Source: Clostridiales bacterium (GTDB lineage Bacteria > Bacillota > Clostridia > Oscillospirales > Oscillospiraceae). Taken from it: a stretch of 54,039 nucleotides of DNA. The notes under the pieces were generated by a model. It was not told where the DNA came from. It did not search any database and saw nothing but the letters and a program-made list of their open reading frames with translations. Shown in pieces: positions 1 through 8,571 of this stretch. The translations under genes and the position numbers were made by a program. The DNA is taken from contig JAJBUK010000104.1 in assembly GCA_020860385.1 (NCBI GenBank), forward strand, positions 1 to 54,039. Direction: 5' to 3'. The first letter of the stretch is position 1, and each line of letters begins with the position of its first letter.

Positions 1-299
1 TGGCGGTCATGGTGGTGTTCAGCATGGTGGCCTACTGGAACGACTGGTTCACCGCCATGATTTATCTGAGCTCCGACCAGGCGCCCCTGCCCCTGGTGCT
101 GCGCACCATCCTGATCAAGTCCAGCGCCAGCGCGGCCCAGGCGTCCACCATCTCCGGCGGCTACGCCGAGCTGAACAAGCTGACGGAAATGATCAAATTC
201 TCGTCCATCGTTGTGGCAGCGGCCCCCATGCTGGTCTTCTACCCCTTCGTCCAGAAGTATTTCGAGTCCGGCTTCATGGCTGGCGCTGTGAAGGGCTGA
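1..299 (+). CDS. carbohydrate ABC importer permease, LplC/YtcP type (5' truncated)
   Basis: Last ~98 codons of an inner-membrane subunit of a CUT1-type sugar importer. The 5' end lies outside the window and the frame is open from base 3. Hydrophobic helices are visible, and the protein ends in FMAGAVKG, the usual C-terminal signature of LplC/YtcP permeases, which pair with long LplA-type binding proteins. Such a binding protein is encoded 83 bases downstream, so the two very likely form one importer. The GH32 and fructokinase genes that follow suggest fructo-oligosaccharides as substrate; this is inferred from context. The EAA loop that contacts the ATPase is not in the visible part. Confidence 0.85.
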   Translation, partial: AVMVVFSMVAYWNDWFTAMIYLSSDQAPLPLVLRTILIKSSASAAQASTISGGYAELNKLTEMIKFSSIVVAAAPMLVFYPFVQKYFESGFMAGAVKG

Positions 300-310
300 T
301 ACCCCCATCG

Positions 311-345
311 TTTGCACATCCGGCGCTCCTTTGCGCCGGTGCAAA
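311..345 (+). other. intercistronic hairpin upstream of the binding-protein gene
   Basis: Arms TTTGCAC plus CCGGCGC pair with GCGCCGG plus GTGCAAA, with a 2-nt bulge (AT) on the left arm. No T tract follows on the plus strand, so it reads as a transcript-stabilising or processing hairpin between permease and binding protein rather than a terminator. Confidence 0.5.
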
Positions 346-382
346 AACCCATACATCATTTTATAAAGGAGAATGAACCACT

Positions 383-2050
383 ATGAAGAAGCACGCAAAA
401 AAACTGCTGGCTCTGCTGCTGGCGATGGCCATGGCCTGCTCTCTGCTGACCGGCTGCGGCGGCGGGAGCAGCGACTCCGGCTCCGGCGACAGCAGTGAAG
501 CCTCCACTCAGACCGAGTTCGACATCGTGGGCGGCCAGTCCGCCCTGTCCCCCGGCTATGATGACAACGAGGTGCTGAACGAGCTCCAGGAGAACGTGGG
601 CATCACCATCAACTGGGAGACCATGACCTCCGACACCCTGGGCGAGCAGGTGAACATCCGTATCGCCGGCGACTCCCTGCCTGACGCCTTCATGGGCGTT
701 GGCTTCTCCAACTATGACTTGAGCAACTACGGCGCAGACGGCACCTTCATCGACCTGACCCCCTACATCAACGAGGAGACCATGCCCAACCTGACCGCCA
801 TCCTGGAGGAGCATCCTGAGATCCGCTCCGCCATCACCATGAGCGACGGCTGCATCTACGGCCTGCCCGCCGCTGAGCAGATGGGCACCGCCGGTATCGG
901 CGCCGATGAGGACTACTCCATCTACTCCATCCCCCAGTACAGCATGATCAACAAGGCCTGGCTGGACTACCTGGGCCTGGAAGTCCCCACCACCCTGGAT
1001 GAGCTCCATGACTGCCTGGTGGCCTTCGCTGAGAACGACATGAGCGCCACCTATTACGGCAACGAGGCCGGCACCACCATCCCCATGAGCACCGGCTTTG
1101 ACCAGTGGTGCTGGGGCCAGAACATCTTCTATGCCGGCTTCGGCTTCACCAACTGGCCCAACGACATCTGCAACGACCTGCAGCTGGACAGCACCGGCAC
1201 CGTCAGCTTCGCCTGTGTCACCGATGCCTATCGTGAGTGCCTGACCTACTTCCATGAGTGGTATGCCGAGGGCCTGATGGACGTGGAAATGTTCAGCCAG
1301 AGCGACACCCAGCTGATCGCCAAGTGCCAGCAGGGCTATGTGGGCGTGTCCACCTGGTGGTACATTGAAGAGCTGATGGGCGACTATGCGGACGACTATG
1401 TGTTCCTGCCCATCCTGGAAGGCCCCGACGGCACCTATAACGTCACCCTCCGCACCGGCGGCGCCACCAACAGCGGCAACCTGAACATCACCTCCGCCTG
1501 CGAGAACCCCGAAGCCCTGCTGGCCTTCTTCGACCAGTGGTATGACGGCGAAATCGTCATGCAGCTCCAGTATGGCCCCATCGGCACCTACTTCACCGAG
1601 CAGGACGAGGACGGCATGTGGGTCTCCATCTCCGAGGAGGAGAGCCAGGAGCTGTACGGCAAGGGCGCTGGCGAGCTGAAGAGCTACTATGAGGTCTACG
1701 GCCCCAAGCTGATCCTCAGCGAGTACTACAGCGAGTACTTCTACATGGAAGACCGCGCCATCGAGCGTCTGACCGACCTGTATGATTACTGGATGCCCTT
1801 CGTCTCCGACACCTCCGCCTACCCGCTGGACTGCGTGTACACCTCTGAGGAGCTGGAAACCATCGACCTGTACAAGACCGACTTCCAGGATGCCGTTGCC
1901 GAGCAGGAAGCTCTGTGGCTGAAGGACGGCGGCCCCACCGATGATGAGTGGCAGGCTTATCTGGACAAGCTGGCCAACACCTGCGGCATGAACGAGCTGT
2001 TGGAGATCTATCAGGCTGCCTATGACCGTTACGTCGCTGCCGCCGAATAA
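383..2050 (+). CDS. extracellular sugar-binding lipoprotein, LplA type
   Basis: A 555-residue solute-binding lipoprotein that would capture sugar outside the membrane and deliver it to the LplB/LplC permeases. It has a type II signal peptide: two Lys near the start, a hydrophobic stretch, and lipobox LLTGC with Cys25 as the lipidated residue. A Gly/Ser-rich linker follows. The length and the Tyr/Trp/Asp-rich mature domain fit the long LplA-type binding proteins that travel with LplC permeases. The start has AAGGAG at 366-371. Upstream lies the matching permease, downstream GH32 and fructokinase genes, so a fructan-derived oligosaccharide is the likely ligand (inference). Confidence 0.88.
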   Translation: MKKHAKKLLALLLAMAMACSLLTGCGGGSSDSGSGDSSEASTQTEFDIVGGQSALSPGYDDNEVLNELQENVGITINWETMTSDTLGEQVNIRIAGDSLPDAFMGVGFSNYDLSNYGADGTFIDLTPYINEETMPNLTAILEEHPEIRSAITMSDGCIYGLPAAEQMGTAGIGADEDYSIYSIPQYSMINKAWLDYLGLEVPTTLDELHDCLVAFAENDMSATYYGNEAGTTIPMSTGFDQWCWGQNIFYAGFGFTNWPNDICNDLQLDSTGTVSFACVTDAYRECLTYFHEWYAEGLMDVEMFSQSDTQLIAKCQQGYVGVSTWWYIEELMGDYADDYVFLPILEGPDGTYNVTLRTGGATNSGNLNITSACENPEALLAFFDQWYDGEIVMQLQYGPIGTYFTEQDEDGMWVSISEEESQELYGKGAGELKSYYEVYGPKLILSEYYSEYFYMEDRAIERLTDLYDYWMPFVSDTSAYPLDCVYTSEELETIDLYKTDFQDAVAEQEALWLKDGGPTDDEWQAYLDKLANTCGMNELLEIYQAAYDRYVAAAE

Positions 2051-2082
2051 TCTGACAGAATAGAACATTTTTGACTAACTAC

Positions 2083-2115
2083 CCGTCCGTGCAGGGCATC
2101 GCCCTGCACGGACGG
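2083..2115 (+). other. perfect 15-bp intercistronic hairpin
   Basis: CCGTCCGTGCAGGGC and its exact complement GCCCTGCACGGACGG are separated by ATC. It follows the binding-protein gene by 32 bases and has no T tract. It probably stabilises the upstream mRNA or lowers downstream expression. Confidence 0.6.
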
Positions 2116-2201
2116 CGAATATCCCGATTCATACTGATTCTCACACAAAATCACGTTTGATTGAGCAATCGTATCACTTCGATTTTGGAGGCTCTCTCTT
2201 T

Positions 2202-3689
2202 ATGACAAGCGAAACGCTGCAAAAGGCCCGCGATTACGAGGGCCCATATCCCGGAAACGCCCCATCCCCCAGGCCATGCTACCACCTGACCCCCCGCATC
2301 GGCTGGATGAATGACCCCAACGGGTTTTCCTACTATAAGGGGCAGTACCATCTGTTTTACCAGTACCACCCCTATAGCACCCAATGGGGGCCCATGCACT
2401 GGGGCCACGCGGTCAGCCCTGACCTGCTGCACTGGACCTATCTGCCCTGTGCCCTGGCCCCGGATCAGCCCTACGATGAGGCAGGCTGCTTTTCCGGCTC
2501 CGCCATCGAACTGCCGGACGGGCGGCACCTGCTGATGTACACCGGCGTCCGCAGAGAGATGCAGCCCAACGGCAGCACCAAGGATGTGCAGACCCAGTGT
2601 ATCGCCATCGGCGACGGCCTGGACTACGAGAAGCTGGACTGCAACCCGGTGCTGGACGAGAAGGATTTGCCGGAGGGCGGCAGCCGGTATGACTTCCGGG
2701 ACCCCAAGCTCTGGCAGGAGGCGGACGGCACCTATCGGTGCGTGGTGGGCAACCGCGCCGCGGACGGCAGCGGCTCCCTGCCCGTTTACCGGTCGGAGGA
2801 CGCCATCCACTGGCAGCTGGAGACGGTGCTGGACAGGTGCTATAACGAGTTCGGCAAGATGTGGGAGTGCCCGGATGTGTTCCCCCTGGACGGCAAGACG
2901 GTGGTGCTGGTCAGCCCCCAGGACATGAACCCCGTAGGGCTGGAATTTCACAACGGCAACGGGACGCTGTGCCTTATCGGGGAGCGGGACCCGGACACCG
3001 GCGCGTTTCAGCGGGAAGACCTTCAGGCCATCGACTACGGGCTGGACTTCTACGCCCCCCAGACCATCCTCTCCCCCGACGGGCGGCGCATTATGGTGGC
3101 CTGGATGCAGAACTGGGACACCTGCGTGGTGCAGCACCCCGGGCGGTGCTGGTTCGGCCAGATTTGCACCCCCCGGGAACTGTCCGTTCAGGACGGGCGG
3201 CTGATGCAGCAGCCCATCCGGGAACTGGAGACGCTGCGGGGCCGGAGAGTGTACCACTCCGCCCTGGTCAGCGACGAGGTAGTGCTGCCGGGGGTCTCCG
3301 GACGGGTGGTGGATATGACCGTGACCCTCCGGCCCGGACAGCCGGACGCCTACCAGATGTTCCGCATTAAGGTGGCCTATGACAGCACCCACTACACCAT
3401 GATTACTTACAAACCCCGCACCTCGGTGCTGCGGGTGGACAGAGGTCATTCCGGCTTCAACCGGGACTTCATCCACGAGCGGAAATGCCTGGTGCGCAGC
3501 CAGGGCGGAGCCATCCAGCTGCGCATCCTGCTGGACCGGTGCAGCGTGGAGGTGTTCGTCAACGGCGGGGAGCAGGCCCTCTCCACCGTGCTTACCACAC
3601 CATTTTCCGCAGACGGCATCAGCTTTGAGGCCATCGGCGGACAGGTGATGATGGAGCTGGAAAAATACGATTTGACCCTGGACGGATAG
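2202..3689 (+). CDS. GH32 beta-fructofuranosidase / sucrose-6-phosphate hydrolase-like, cytoplasmic
   Basis: A 495-residue GH32 enzyme that splits terminal fructose from sucrose, sucrose-6-phosphate or fructo-oligosaccharides. All three family motifs are intact: WMNDPNG with nucleophile Asp38, FRDP with transition-state stabiliser Asp167, and WECPD with acid/base Glu222. A C-terminal beta-sandwich region follows (about residues 350-495). There is no signal peptide, so it acts on imported sugar. The ATG at 2202 was chosen over an in-frame TTG at 2157 because TTTTGGAGG lies 10 bases before it and the family starts near there. A fructokinase gene follows after 13 bases, which fits release and phosphorylation of fructose. 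The sequence does not decide whether the substrate is phosphorylated. Confidence 0.93.
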   Translation: MTSETLQKARDYEGPYPGNAPSPRPCYHLTPRIGWMNDPNGFSYYKGQYHLFYQYHPYSTQWGPMHWGHAVSPDLLHWTYLPCALAPDQPYDEAGCFSGSAIELPDGRHLLMYTGVRREMQPNGSTKDVQTQCIAIGDGLDYEKLDCNPVLDEKDLPEGGSRYDFRDPKLWQEADGTYRCVVGNRAADGSGSLPVYRSEDAIHWQLETVLDRCYNEFGKMWECPDVFPLDGKTVVLVSPQDMNPVGLEFHNGNGTLCLIGERDPDTGAFQREDLQAIDYGLDFYAPQTILSPDGRRIMVAWMQNWDTCVVQHPGRCWFGQICTPRELSVQDGRLMQQPIRELETLRGRRVYHSALVSDEVVLPGVSGRVVDMTVTLRPGQPDAYQMFRIKVAYDSTHYTMITYKPRTSVLRVDRGHSGFNRDFIHERKCLVRSQGGAIQLRILLDRCSVEVFVNGGEQALSTVLTTPFSADGISFEAIGGQVMMELEKYDLTLDG

Positions 3690-3702
3690 GAGGCAATGCA
3701 CT

Positions 3703-4659
3703 GTGTATGATGTGACCGCAATCGGTGAACTGCTGATCGACTTTGCCTGCACCGGCACGGACAGCGGCGGATACCCCACCCTGGCCGCCCATCCCGGCGG
3801 CGCGCCGGGCAACCTGCTGGCGGCACTGACCGCCTACGGCTGCAAGACCGCCCTGCTGGGCAAAGTGGGCGAGGACGCCTTCGGCAAGTTGCTCTTAGGC
3901 ACCCTGGCCCAGGCGGGCATTGCCACGGAGGGCATCGTCACCGACCCTGACTATTTCACTACCCTGGCCTTCGTCACCCTGGACAGCACCGGCAACCGGA
4001 CGTTCAGCTTCGCCCGGAAGCCCGGCGCGGACACCCAGCTCCGGGAGTCGGAGCTGGCCCTGGAGCTGATCGACAACTGCCGGGACTTCCACTTCGGCAC
4101 CCTCAGCCTGACGGACGACCCGGTGCGCACTGCCACCCAAAAGGCGGTGGCCTATGCGAAAGCGCAGGGCAAGCTCATCTCCTTCGACCCCAACCTCCGC
4201 AAACCCCTGTGGAAGGATCTGGAGGAAGCGAAGAAGCAGATCCTGTGGGGCCTCGCCCAGGCGGATATTGTCAAAATCAGCGATGAAGAGGTCGCCTTCC
4301 TGTGGGGCTGCACCCCGGAGGAGGGGGCCCAGCGGCTCCACCGGGACTACGGCGTGACCCTGGCTTTCGTCACCCTGGGGCCGGAGGGCTGCTATTACTC
4401 CAATGGGACGGTATCCGGCAGAGTGGACAGCCCCAAGGGCATCCAGGTGGTAGACACCACCGGCGCCGGGGACATCTTCGGCGGCAGCGCCCTGAGCCGT
4501 CTGTTGGCCCTGGGCAAGCCTCTGGAGGAGCTCACCGGCGAAGATTTGGAGGCCGTGACCCGGTTCGCCTGCTGCGCGGCAAGCCTCTCCACCCAAAGCT
4601 ACGGCGGCATCTCCAGCGTGCAGCCCATGAGCGCTGTCCTGGAAAAGGCCGGACTGTAG
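3703..4659 (+). CDS. fructokinase, PfkB (ribokinase) family
   Basis: A 318-residue ATP-dependent sugar kinase that would convert fructose to fructose-6-phosphate. PfkB features are clear: N-terminal GELLIDF, substrate motif HPGGAPGN, and the C-terminal signature DTTGAGDIFGG with catalytic base Asp257. The start is GTG at 3703 with AGGAGG nine bases upstream. It begins 13 bases after the GH32 gene and ends 16 bases before a second GH32 gene, so the three are co-transcribed. Related PfkB kinases act on other sugars; fructose is favoured because of the two flanking GH32 genes. Confidence 0.9.
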   Translation: MYDVTAIGELLIDFACTGTDSGGYPTLAAHPGGAPGNLLAALTAYGCKTALLGKVGEDAFGKLLLGTLAQAGIATEGIVTDPDYFTTLAFVTLDSTGNRTFSFARKPGADTQLRESELALELIDNCRDFHFGTLSLTDDPVRTATQKAVAYAKAQGKLISFDPNLRKPLWKDLEEAKKQILWGLAQADIVKISDEEVAFLWGCTPEEGAQRLHRDYGVTLAFVTLGPEGCYYSNGTVSGRVDSPKGIQVVDTTGAGDIFGGSALSRLLALGKPLEELTGEDLEAVTRFACCAASLSTQSYGGISSVQPMSAVLEKAGL

Positions 4660-4675
4660 AGGAGGTACCTGAGAA

Positions 4676-7045
4676 ATGAGAAGAAAACTACTAAGCCTGC
4701 TGCTGGTCTGCGCCGCCCTTGTGGTAGCCCTGTCCGGCTGCGAGTCCGGCTCGGCGGACAGCGACGAGAACCTGCTGCTCTACCTGTCGTTTGACGAGGG
4801 CTCCGGCACCACCATCACCGACGCCAGCGGCAACCTGCCGGACGGCGAGCTGAACTATGTCTACACCAACGCCCTTTATATGGACAGCCAGGACCCCCAG
4901 TGGCGGACTTCGGCGGTGTACGGCGGGGCGCTGCTGTTTGACGGCAGCTCCACCAGCATCACTTACAGCAAGAGCAACCTCCAGGTGGAGGGCTCCACCT
5001 TCTCCATCAGCGTGTGGTTCGCCCCCCGCACCTTTGAGTGGGACGACCCCTACGCGGAGGAGAACGGCACCCAGCTGATTACGGGCATTATCTCCCAGTG
5101 CTCCACGAACAACTGCACCGGCTTCCAGCTGGGCTACCAGCGGTACGGCAAGCTCTGCTTTGAGGTGGGCACCGGCGAGGAGTGGCTGACCCTCTGGGGC
5201 GACGCCAACCTGGAGAAGTACGAGTGGAACTACGTCACGGCGGTATTTGACGGCGAGAACGGCCTGATGAGCCTGTACCTCAACGGCGAAAACGTCGGCA
5301 GCATGGAAATCGAGCAGGGCAGCGCCATCGCCGCCGCCAACCGGCAGATGGTGGTGGGCCGCACCTGCGAGGCGGAGCAGATGAGCGTAGGCTACCTCAA
5401 TATGTGCAGCGGCCTGATGGACGAGCTGAAGCTGTACGGCGACGCCCTCTCCGCGGAGACGGTGGCCGAAACCTATGCCGAGGCCGATGTGCCGGAAATC
5501 GAATTCAGCGACATCTGGCTGCAAAACATCCTGACGGAGGACATCTACAAGCCTCAGTACCACGGCGGCCCCTATCAGTACTGGATGAACGAGCCTCACG
5601 CCCCGGTCTACTACAACGGGATGTATCACCTGTTCTTCCAGGAGAACATGAGCGGCTCCTACTGGCGCAACATCTGCTGGGGCCACCTGGTCAGCGAGGA
5701 TTTGGTGAACTGGACGCCGGTGAAGGAGGCCATCGTTCCCACGGAGGACTCCGTGGTGCCGGACGGCGTCTGGTCGGGCAACGCGGCCTATGACGTGAAC
5801 GGCGTACCCCTGCTGTTCTTCACGGCGGGCAACGACGCCTACGCGGACGACGGGTTGATTTCCAACCAGAACATCGGCGTGGCCTACCCCGCCGACCTGA
5901 CCGACCCGGAGCTGACCGAATGGGTCATCTATGACGAGCTGGCCGTGGTGCAGCAGGAGGGCCAGGGCCGGGCCGGTGAGTTCCGCGACCCCTACATCTG
6001 GGAGCATGACGGCGCCTGGTATATGCTGATTTGCTCCGGTAGCAGCACCACCACCGGCGGCACTGCCCTGCTCTACAAGACGGAGACGCTGGAGCTGCTG
6101 AGCGATGGCACCATCGACATGGACTGGCAGTACATCGGCCCGATTTATGAGATGGAAGACCAGAGTATGACCTATGGCACCAGCTGGGAGCTGCCCATCC
6201 TCTTGACCCTGTCCAACGAGGACGGCACCGTGACGAAGGATGTGTTCATCATCTCCCCCGCGCCTGCGTCCATTGCGGACAACAAGGTGTACTACTTCAT
6301 CGGCAGCTTTGACTACGACACCGGCACCTTCACGCCGGACGAAGCCTATGCGGACGGCCCCGCCATTCTGGACTATGGCGACAACGTCTTTACCGGCCCC
6401 AGCGCCTATGTAGATCAGGAGACCGGCGAGACCTACCTGTTCAGCATCATGCAGGACCAGCGGGCCGCATCGGAACAGGGCGCGGCAGGCTGGGCCCACA
6501 ACGTAGGGCTTGCCCGTCAGATTTGGCTGAATGACGACGGCTCTGACCTGATGGTCTCCCCCACCGACGACCTCCACGATTTGGAGACGGAGGTGCTGGT
6601 CGACGAGACCGACCTGACGGCGGAGGAGGCAGACGCCCTGCTCCAGGAGGTCAACGGCGATATGCTCTATATCCGCGTGACCTTCACCGACATTCAGGCG
6701 GAGCAGTGCGGGGTCAACCTGCTGGAGAGCGGAGACGGCTCCGAGGTGACCAGCTACTACTACTCCACCACAGACGGCCTGATTCACGGCGAGACCACCA
6801 ACCGGGGCGCAGGCTCCACCACCGGCTCTGTCTCCGGCGCACTGGCGCTGGAGGACGGCAGCCTGACCGTGGAGATTTACCTGGACCGCTCCCTGGTGGA
6901 AGGGTTCTTTAACGACACCAAGGCCATCTCCATGCGGGCCTACCCGGAAGGGGAGGACTCCGACGGGCTTTCTCTCATTGCAGAGGGCGGAAGCGTGACG
7001 GTGGCGGAGCTGTACGTCGCCGAGATGGGCTCCATCTACGAATGA
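4676..7045 (+). CDS. surface GH32 lipoprotein with LamG-like domain; nucleophile Asp replaced by Glu
   Basis: A 789-residue secreted lipoprotein (lipobox LSGC, Cys22). Residues ~30-265 look like a LamG/concanavalin-type jelly-roll, often a glycan-binding module (inference). Residues ~285-620 are a GH32 five-blade propeller, followed by a beta-sandwich. It should attack a fructan such as inulin or levan outside the cell for the adjacent importer. The nucleophile motif reads WMNEPHAP instead of WMNDPNG, so Glu306 takes the Asp position. The RDP motif (Asp438 in FRDP) is kept, and the acid/base motif reads SWELP with Glu505. It may be an unusual GH32 branch with altered activity. It is the last gene before a strong terminator. 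Confidence 0.85.
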   Translation: MRRKLLSLLLVCAALVVALSGCESGSADSDENLLLYLSFDEGSGTTITDASGNLPDGELNYVYTNALYMDSQDPQWRTSAVYGGALLFDGSSTSITYSKSNLQVEGSTFSISVWFAPRTFEWDDPYAEENGTQLITGIISQCSTNNCTGFQLGYQRYGKLCFEVGTGEEWLTLWGDANLEKYEWNYVTAVFDGENGLMSLYLNGENVGSMEIEQGSAIAAANRQMVVGRTCEAEQMSVGYLNMCSGLMDELKLYGDALSAETVAETYAEADVPEIEFSDIWLQNILTEDIYKPQYHGGPYQYWMNEPHAPVYYNGMYHLFFQENMSGSYWRNICWGHLVSEDLVNWTPVKEAIVPTEDSVVPDGVWSGNAAYDVNGVPLLFFTAGNDAYADDGLISNQNIGVAYPADLTDPELTEWVIYDELAVVQQEGQGRAGEFRDPYIWEHDGAWYMLICSGSSTTTGGTALLYKTETLELLSDGTIDMDWQYIGPIYEMEDQSMTYGTSWELPILLTLSNEDGTVTKDVFIISPAPASIADNKVYYFIGSFDYDTGTFTPDEAYADGPAILDYGDNVFTGPSAYVDQETGETYLFSIMQDQRAASEQGAAGWAHNVGLARQIWLNDDGSDLMVSPTDDLHDLETEVLVDETDLTAEEADALLQEVNGDMLYIRVTFTDIQAEQCGVNLLESGDGSEVTSYYYSTTDGLIHGETTNRGAGSTTGSVSGALALEDGSLTVEIYLDRSLVEGFFNDTKAISMRAYPEGEDSDGLSLIAEGGSVTVAELYVAEMGSIYE

Positions 7046-7080
7046 TAACCAAATAACGCCGCCTGAGCGGCACCCGGAAA

Positions 7081-7112
7081 AGGCCGGACAAGAAATTGTC
7101 CGGCCTTTTTTT
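7081..7112 (+). terminator. intrinsic terminator of the fructan operon
   Basis: Perfect 11-bp stem AGGCCGGACAA / TTGTCCGGCCT with GAAA loop, followed by a run of T. It ends the fructan operon 35 bases after the GH32 lipoprotein gene. Confidence 0.95.
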
Positions 7113-7188
7113 CGGATAAACGCGCATGGCGCGGGGCGCTTTGTCAAAAATTATATACCCTTCTTAAAACAAAAAATGAAAAGTCATC

Positions 7189-7218
7189 TTGACGGAATCG
7201 GTCTTTTCTTGTTATGAT
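7189..7218 (+). promoter_or_regulatory. sigma-A promoter of the LacI-family gene
   Basis: TTGACG at 7189-7194, an 18-base spacer and TATGAT at 7213-7218. The -10 box covers an in-frame ATG at 7214, so that ATG cannot be the translation start; this supports the TTG at 7277. Confidence 0.75.
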
Positions 7219-7276
7219 AAAGGGAGGGATACGCAGCAATGCGAAAGTGAAGGATGGAAGTCAGGGGGAATCGGCT

Positions 7277-8286
7277 TTGGCAAAGCAGGAGGAACGGCAT
7301 ATCGACACGATTGACGATATCGCGAGGGAGCTGGGGGTCAGCAAGACCACCGTTTCCCGGGCAATCTCAGGCAAGGGCCGGCTGAGCACTGCCACCAGGG
7401 CGAAGGTGCTGGCCTACATCGAGGCCCACAATTACCGGCCCAACGCGGTGGCCAAGAGCCTGGCCCAGAGCAAGAGCTATAACCTGGGGCTGGTGCTGCC
7501 GGTGGAGCTGATGGAGGGGGAGACTGCCTTCTCCCAGGCGTGCATGAGCGGCATCTGCGAGGAGGCCTCTGCCAGGGACTATGATGTGGTGCTCTCCATG
7601 GTCAGCGACCAGGATACGGTGCAGATGGAGCGGCTCATCAGCAGGCGGAAGGTGGACGGGCTAATCGTCAGCCGCAGCACGGTGGAGTCCCCCATGGTGG
7701 ATTTGCTGAAGGAGCAGGAATTTCCCTTCATCGTAGTGGGCTATACCCCTGACCAGACCCTGCTGACGGTGGACAATGAGAACCGCAAGGCCTGCCGGGA
7801 CTTCACCCGCCAGCTGCTGGACAGGGGGCTGCGCCGCCTGATGCTGCTGGGCGGCGGGGAGAGCCACTACGTCACCCAGGAGCGGCGCATCGGCTTTGAG
7901 GAGGCCCACCGTCAGGCGGGGGTGCCCCTGAGTCAGGCGCAGATGTTCCACGGCGTTACGGACATCGAGACCACCCGGCAGGCCCTGGAGGCTGCCCTGG
8001 CCCAGGGGGCGGACTGTCTGGTCTGCATGGACGACTTCATCTGCCATCTGGCGCTGATTCTGTTGCGGGAGCGGCAGGTGTCCATTCCGGAGGATGTCAG
8101 CATTGTCAGCTTTTATGACAGCAGGCGGCTGGAGTACAACACGCCCCCGTCGCCAGCCTATGGTTTGACGCCGCGGCGCTGGGGAGGCGGGCCTGTCAGA
8201 TGCTTCTGGCCCAGATGGCGGGGGAGAGCCCCAGGAGCGAGGTTCTGCCCGGCTATGAGATCAGATGGAGGGGATCCGTGCGCTGA
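7277..8286 (+). pseudogene. LacI-family transcriptional regulator with a 1-base frameshift near the 3' end
   Basis: A LacI/GalR repressor that would bind an operator through its N-terminal helix-turn-helix (IDDIARELGVSKTTVSRAIS) and sense a sugar through the periplasmic-binding-like core. The start TTG at 7277 gives LAKQEERHIDTI, with GGGGG seven bases upstream and the promoter just before. After SFYDSRRLEYNTPP the frame turns into Arg/Gly/Pro-rich nonsense that runs to 8347. Adding one base in the C5 run at 8144-8148 restores VASLWFDAAALGRRACQ and a family-like end at 8286. This is either a real mutation that damages the last ~45 residues or a homopolymer sequencing error. The target is probably the promoter of the adjacent importer operon. 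Confidence 0.8.
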
Positions 8287-8304
8287 GCCACGGAAAAAAT
8301 TGGA

Positions 8305-8345
8305 ACAACAGGCAGGCAAACGTCGCCCCGCTGTTGGCTTTTTTT
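8305..8345 (+). terminator. probable weak terminator after the LacI-family gene
   Basis: CAACAG and CTGTTG arms can pair across a GC-rich loop, followed by GGC and a run of T at 8339-8345. The stem is short and imperfect. Confidence 0.4.
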
Positions 8346-8457
8346 AAAAACAGGGAAGAAAAAGCGCAAATGAGGAAAGCGGAAACCGAAAAGTAGAAAA
8401 ATTTGACATGGTGAAAACGACGGAAAAAATAAAACATAAATTGTTCAAAATAGCAGA

Positions 8458-8486
8458 TTGACAAATGAGACAAATTGGGGTATACT
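8458..8486 (+). promoter_or_regulatory. sigma-A promoter of the MalEFG-like operon
   Basis: TTGACA at 8458-8463, a 17-base spacer, TATACT at 8481-8486. It is close to consensus and lies 86 bases before the binding-protein start. Confidence 0.88.
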
Positions 8487-8497
8487 TAATTATGTGA

Positions 8498-8513
8498 GCA
8501 ACCGTTTGCGCAA
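8498..8513. promoter_or_regulatory. candidate LacI-family operator at the transcription start
   Basis: GCAACCGTTTGC is a near-palindrome with central CG, the form expected of a LacI-family site. It overlaps a second near-palindrome, CGTTTGCGCAACG. It lies 12 bases after the -10 box, where a bound repressor would block initiation. Assignment to the adjacent regulator is inference. Confidence 0.6.
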
Positions 8514-8571
8514 CGAAAACGACATATGCGCAAGATGCTGCAACAAGTACAATCTTTAGGAGGTACACAAA

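Noticed and set aside
356..2068. Long antisense open frame opposite the first binding-protein gene, and similar ones opposite the ilv, RND, glg and FtsW-like genes
   Set aside because: They lack ribosome binding sites, have low-complexity Gly/Val/His/Gln-rich translations and mirror well-supported genes. High GC content produces such frames.
2071..2099. TTGACT as a promoter for the cytoplasmic GH32 gene
   Set aside because: No -10 box at suitable spacing; the bases fall in the intercistronic hairpin.
7214..7276. ATG at 7214 as start of the LacI-family gene
   Set aside because: It forms part of the -10 box, so it would not be in the mRNA; the TTG at 7277 has an RBS and gives a family-like N-terminus.
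8403..8431. A second TTGACA upstream of the MalE-like gene
   Set aside because: At 17-base spacing only AAAATA is found; the promoter at 8458-8486 is much better.
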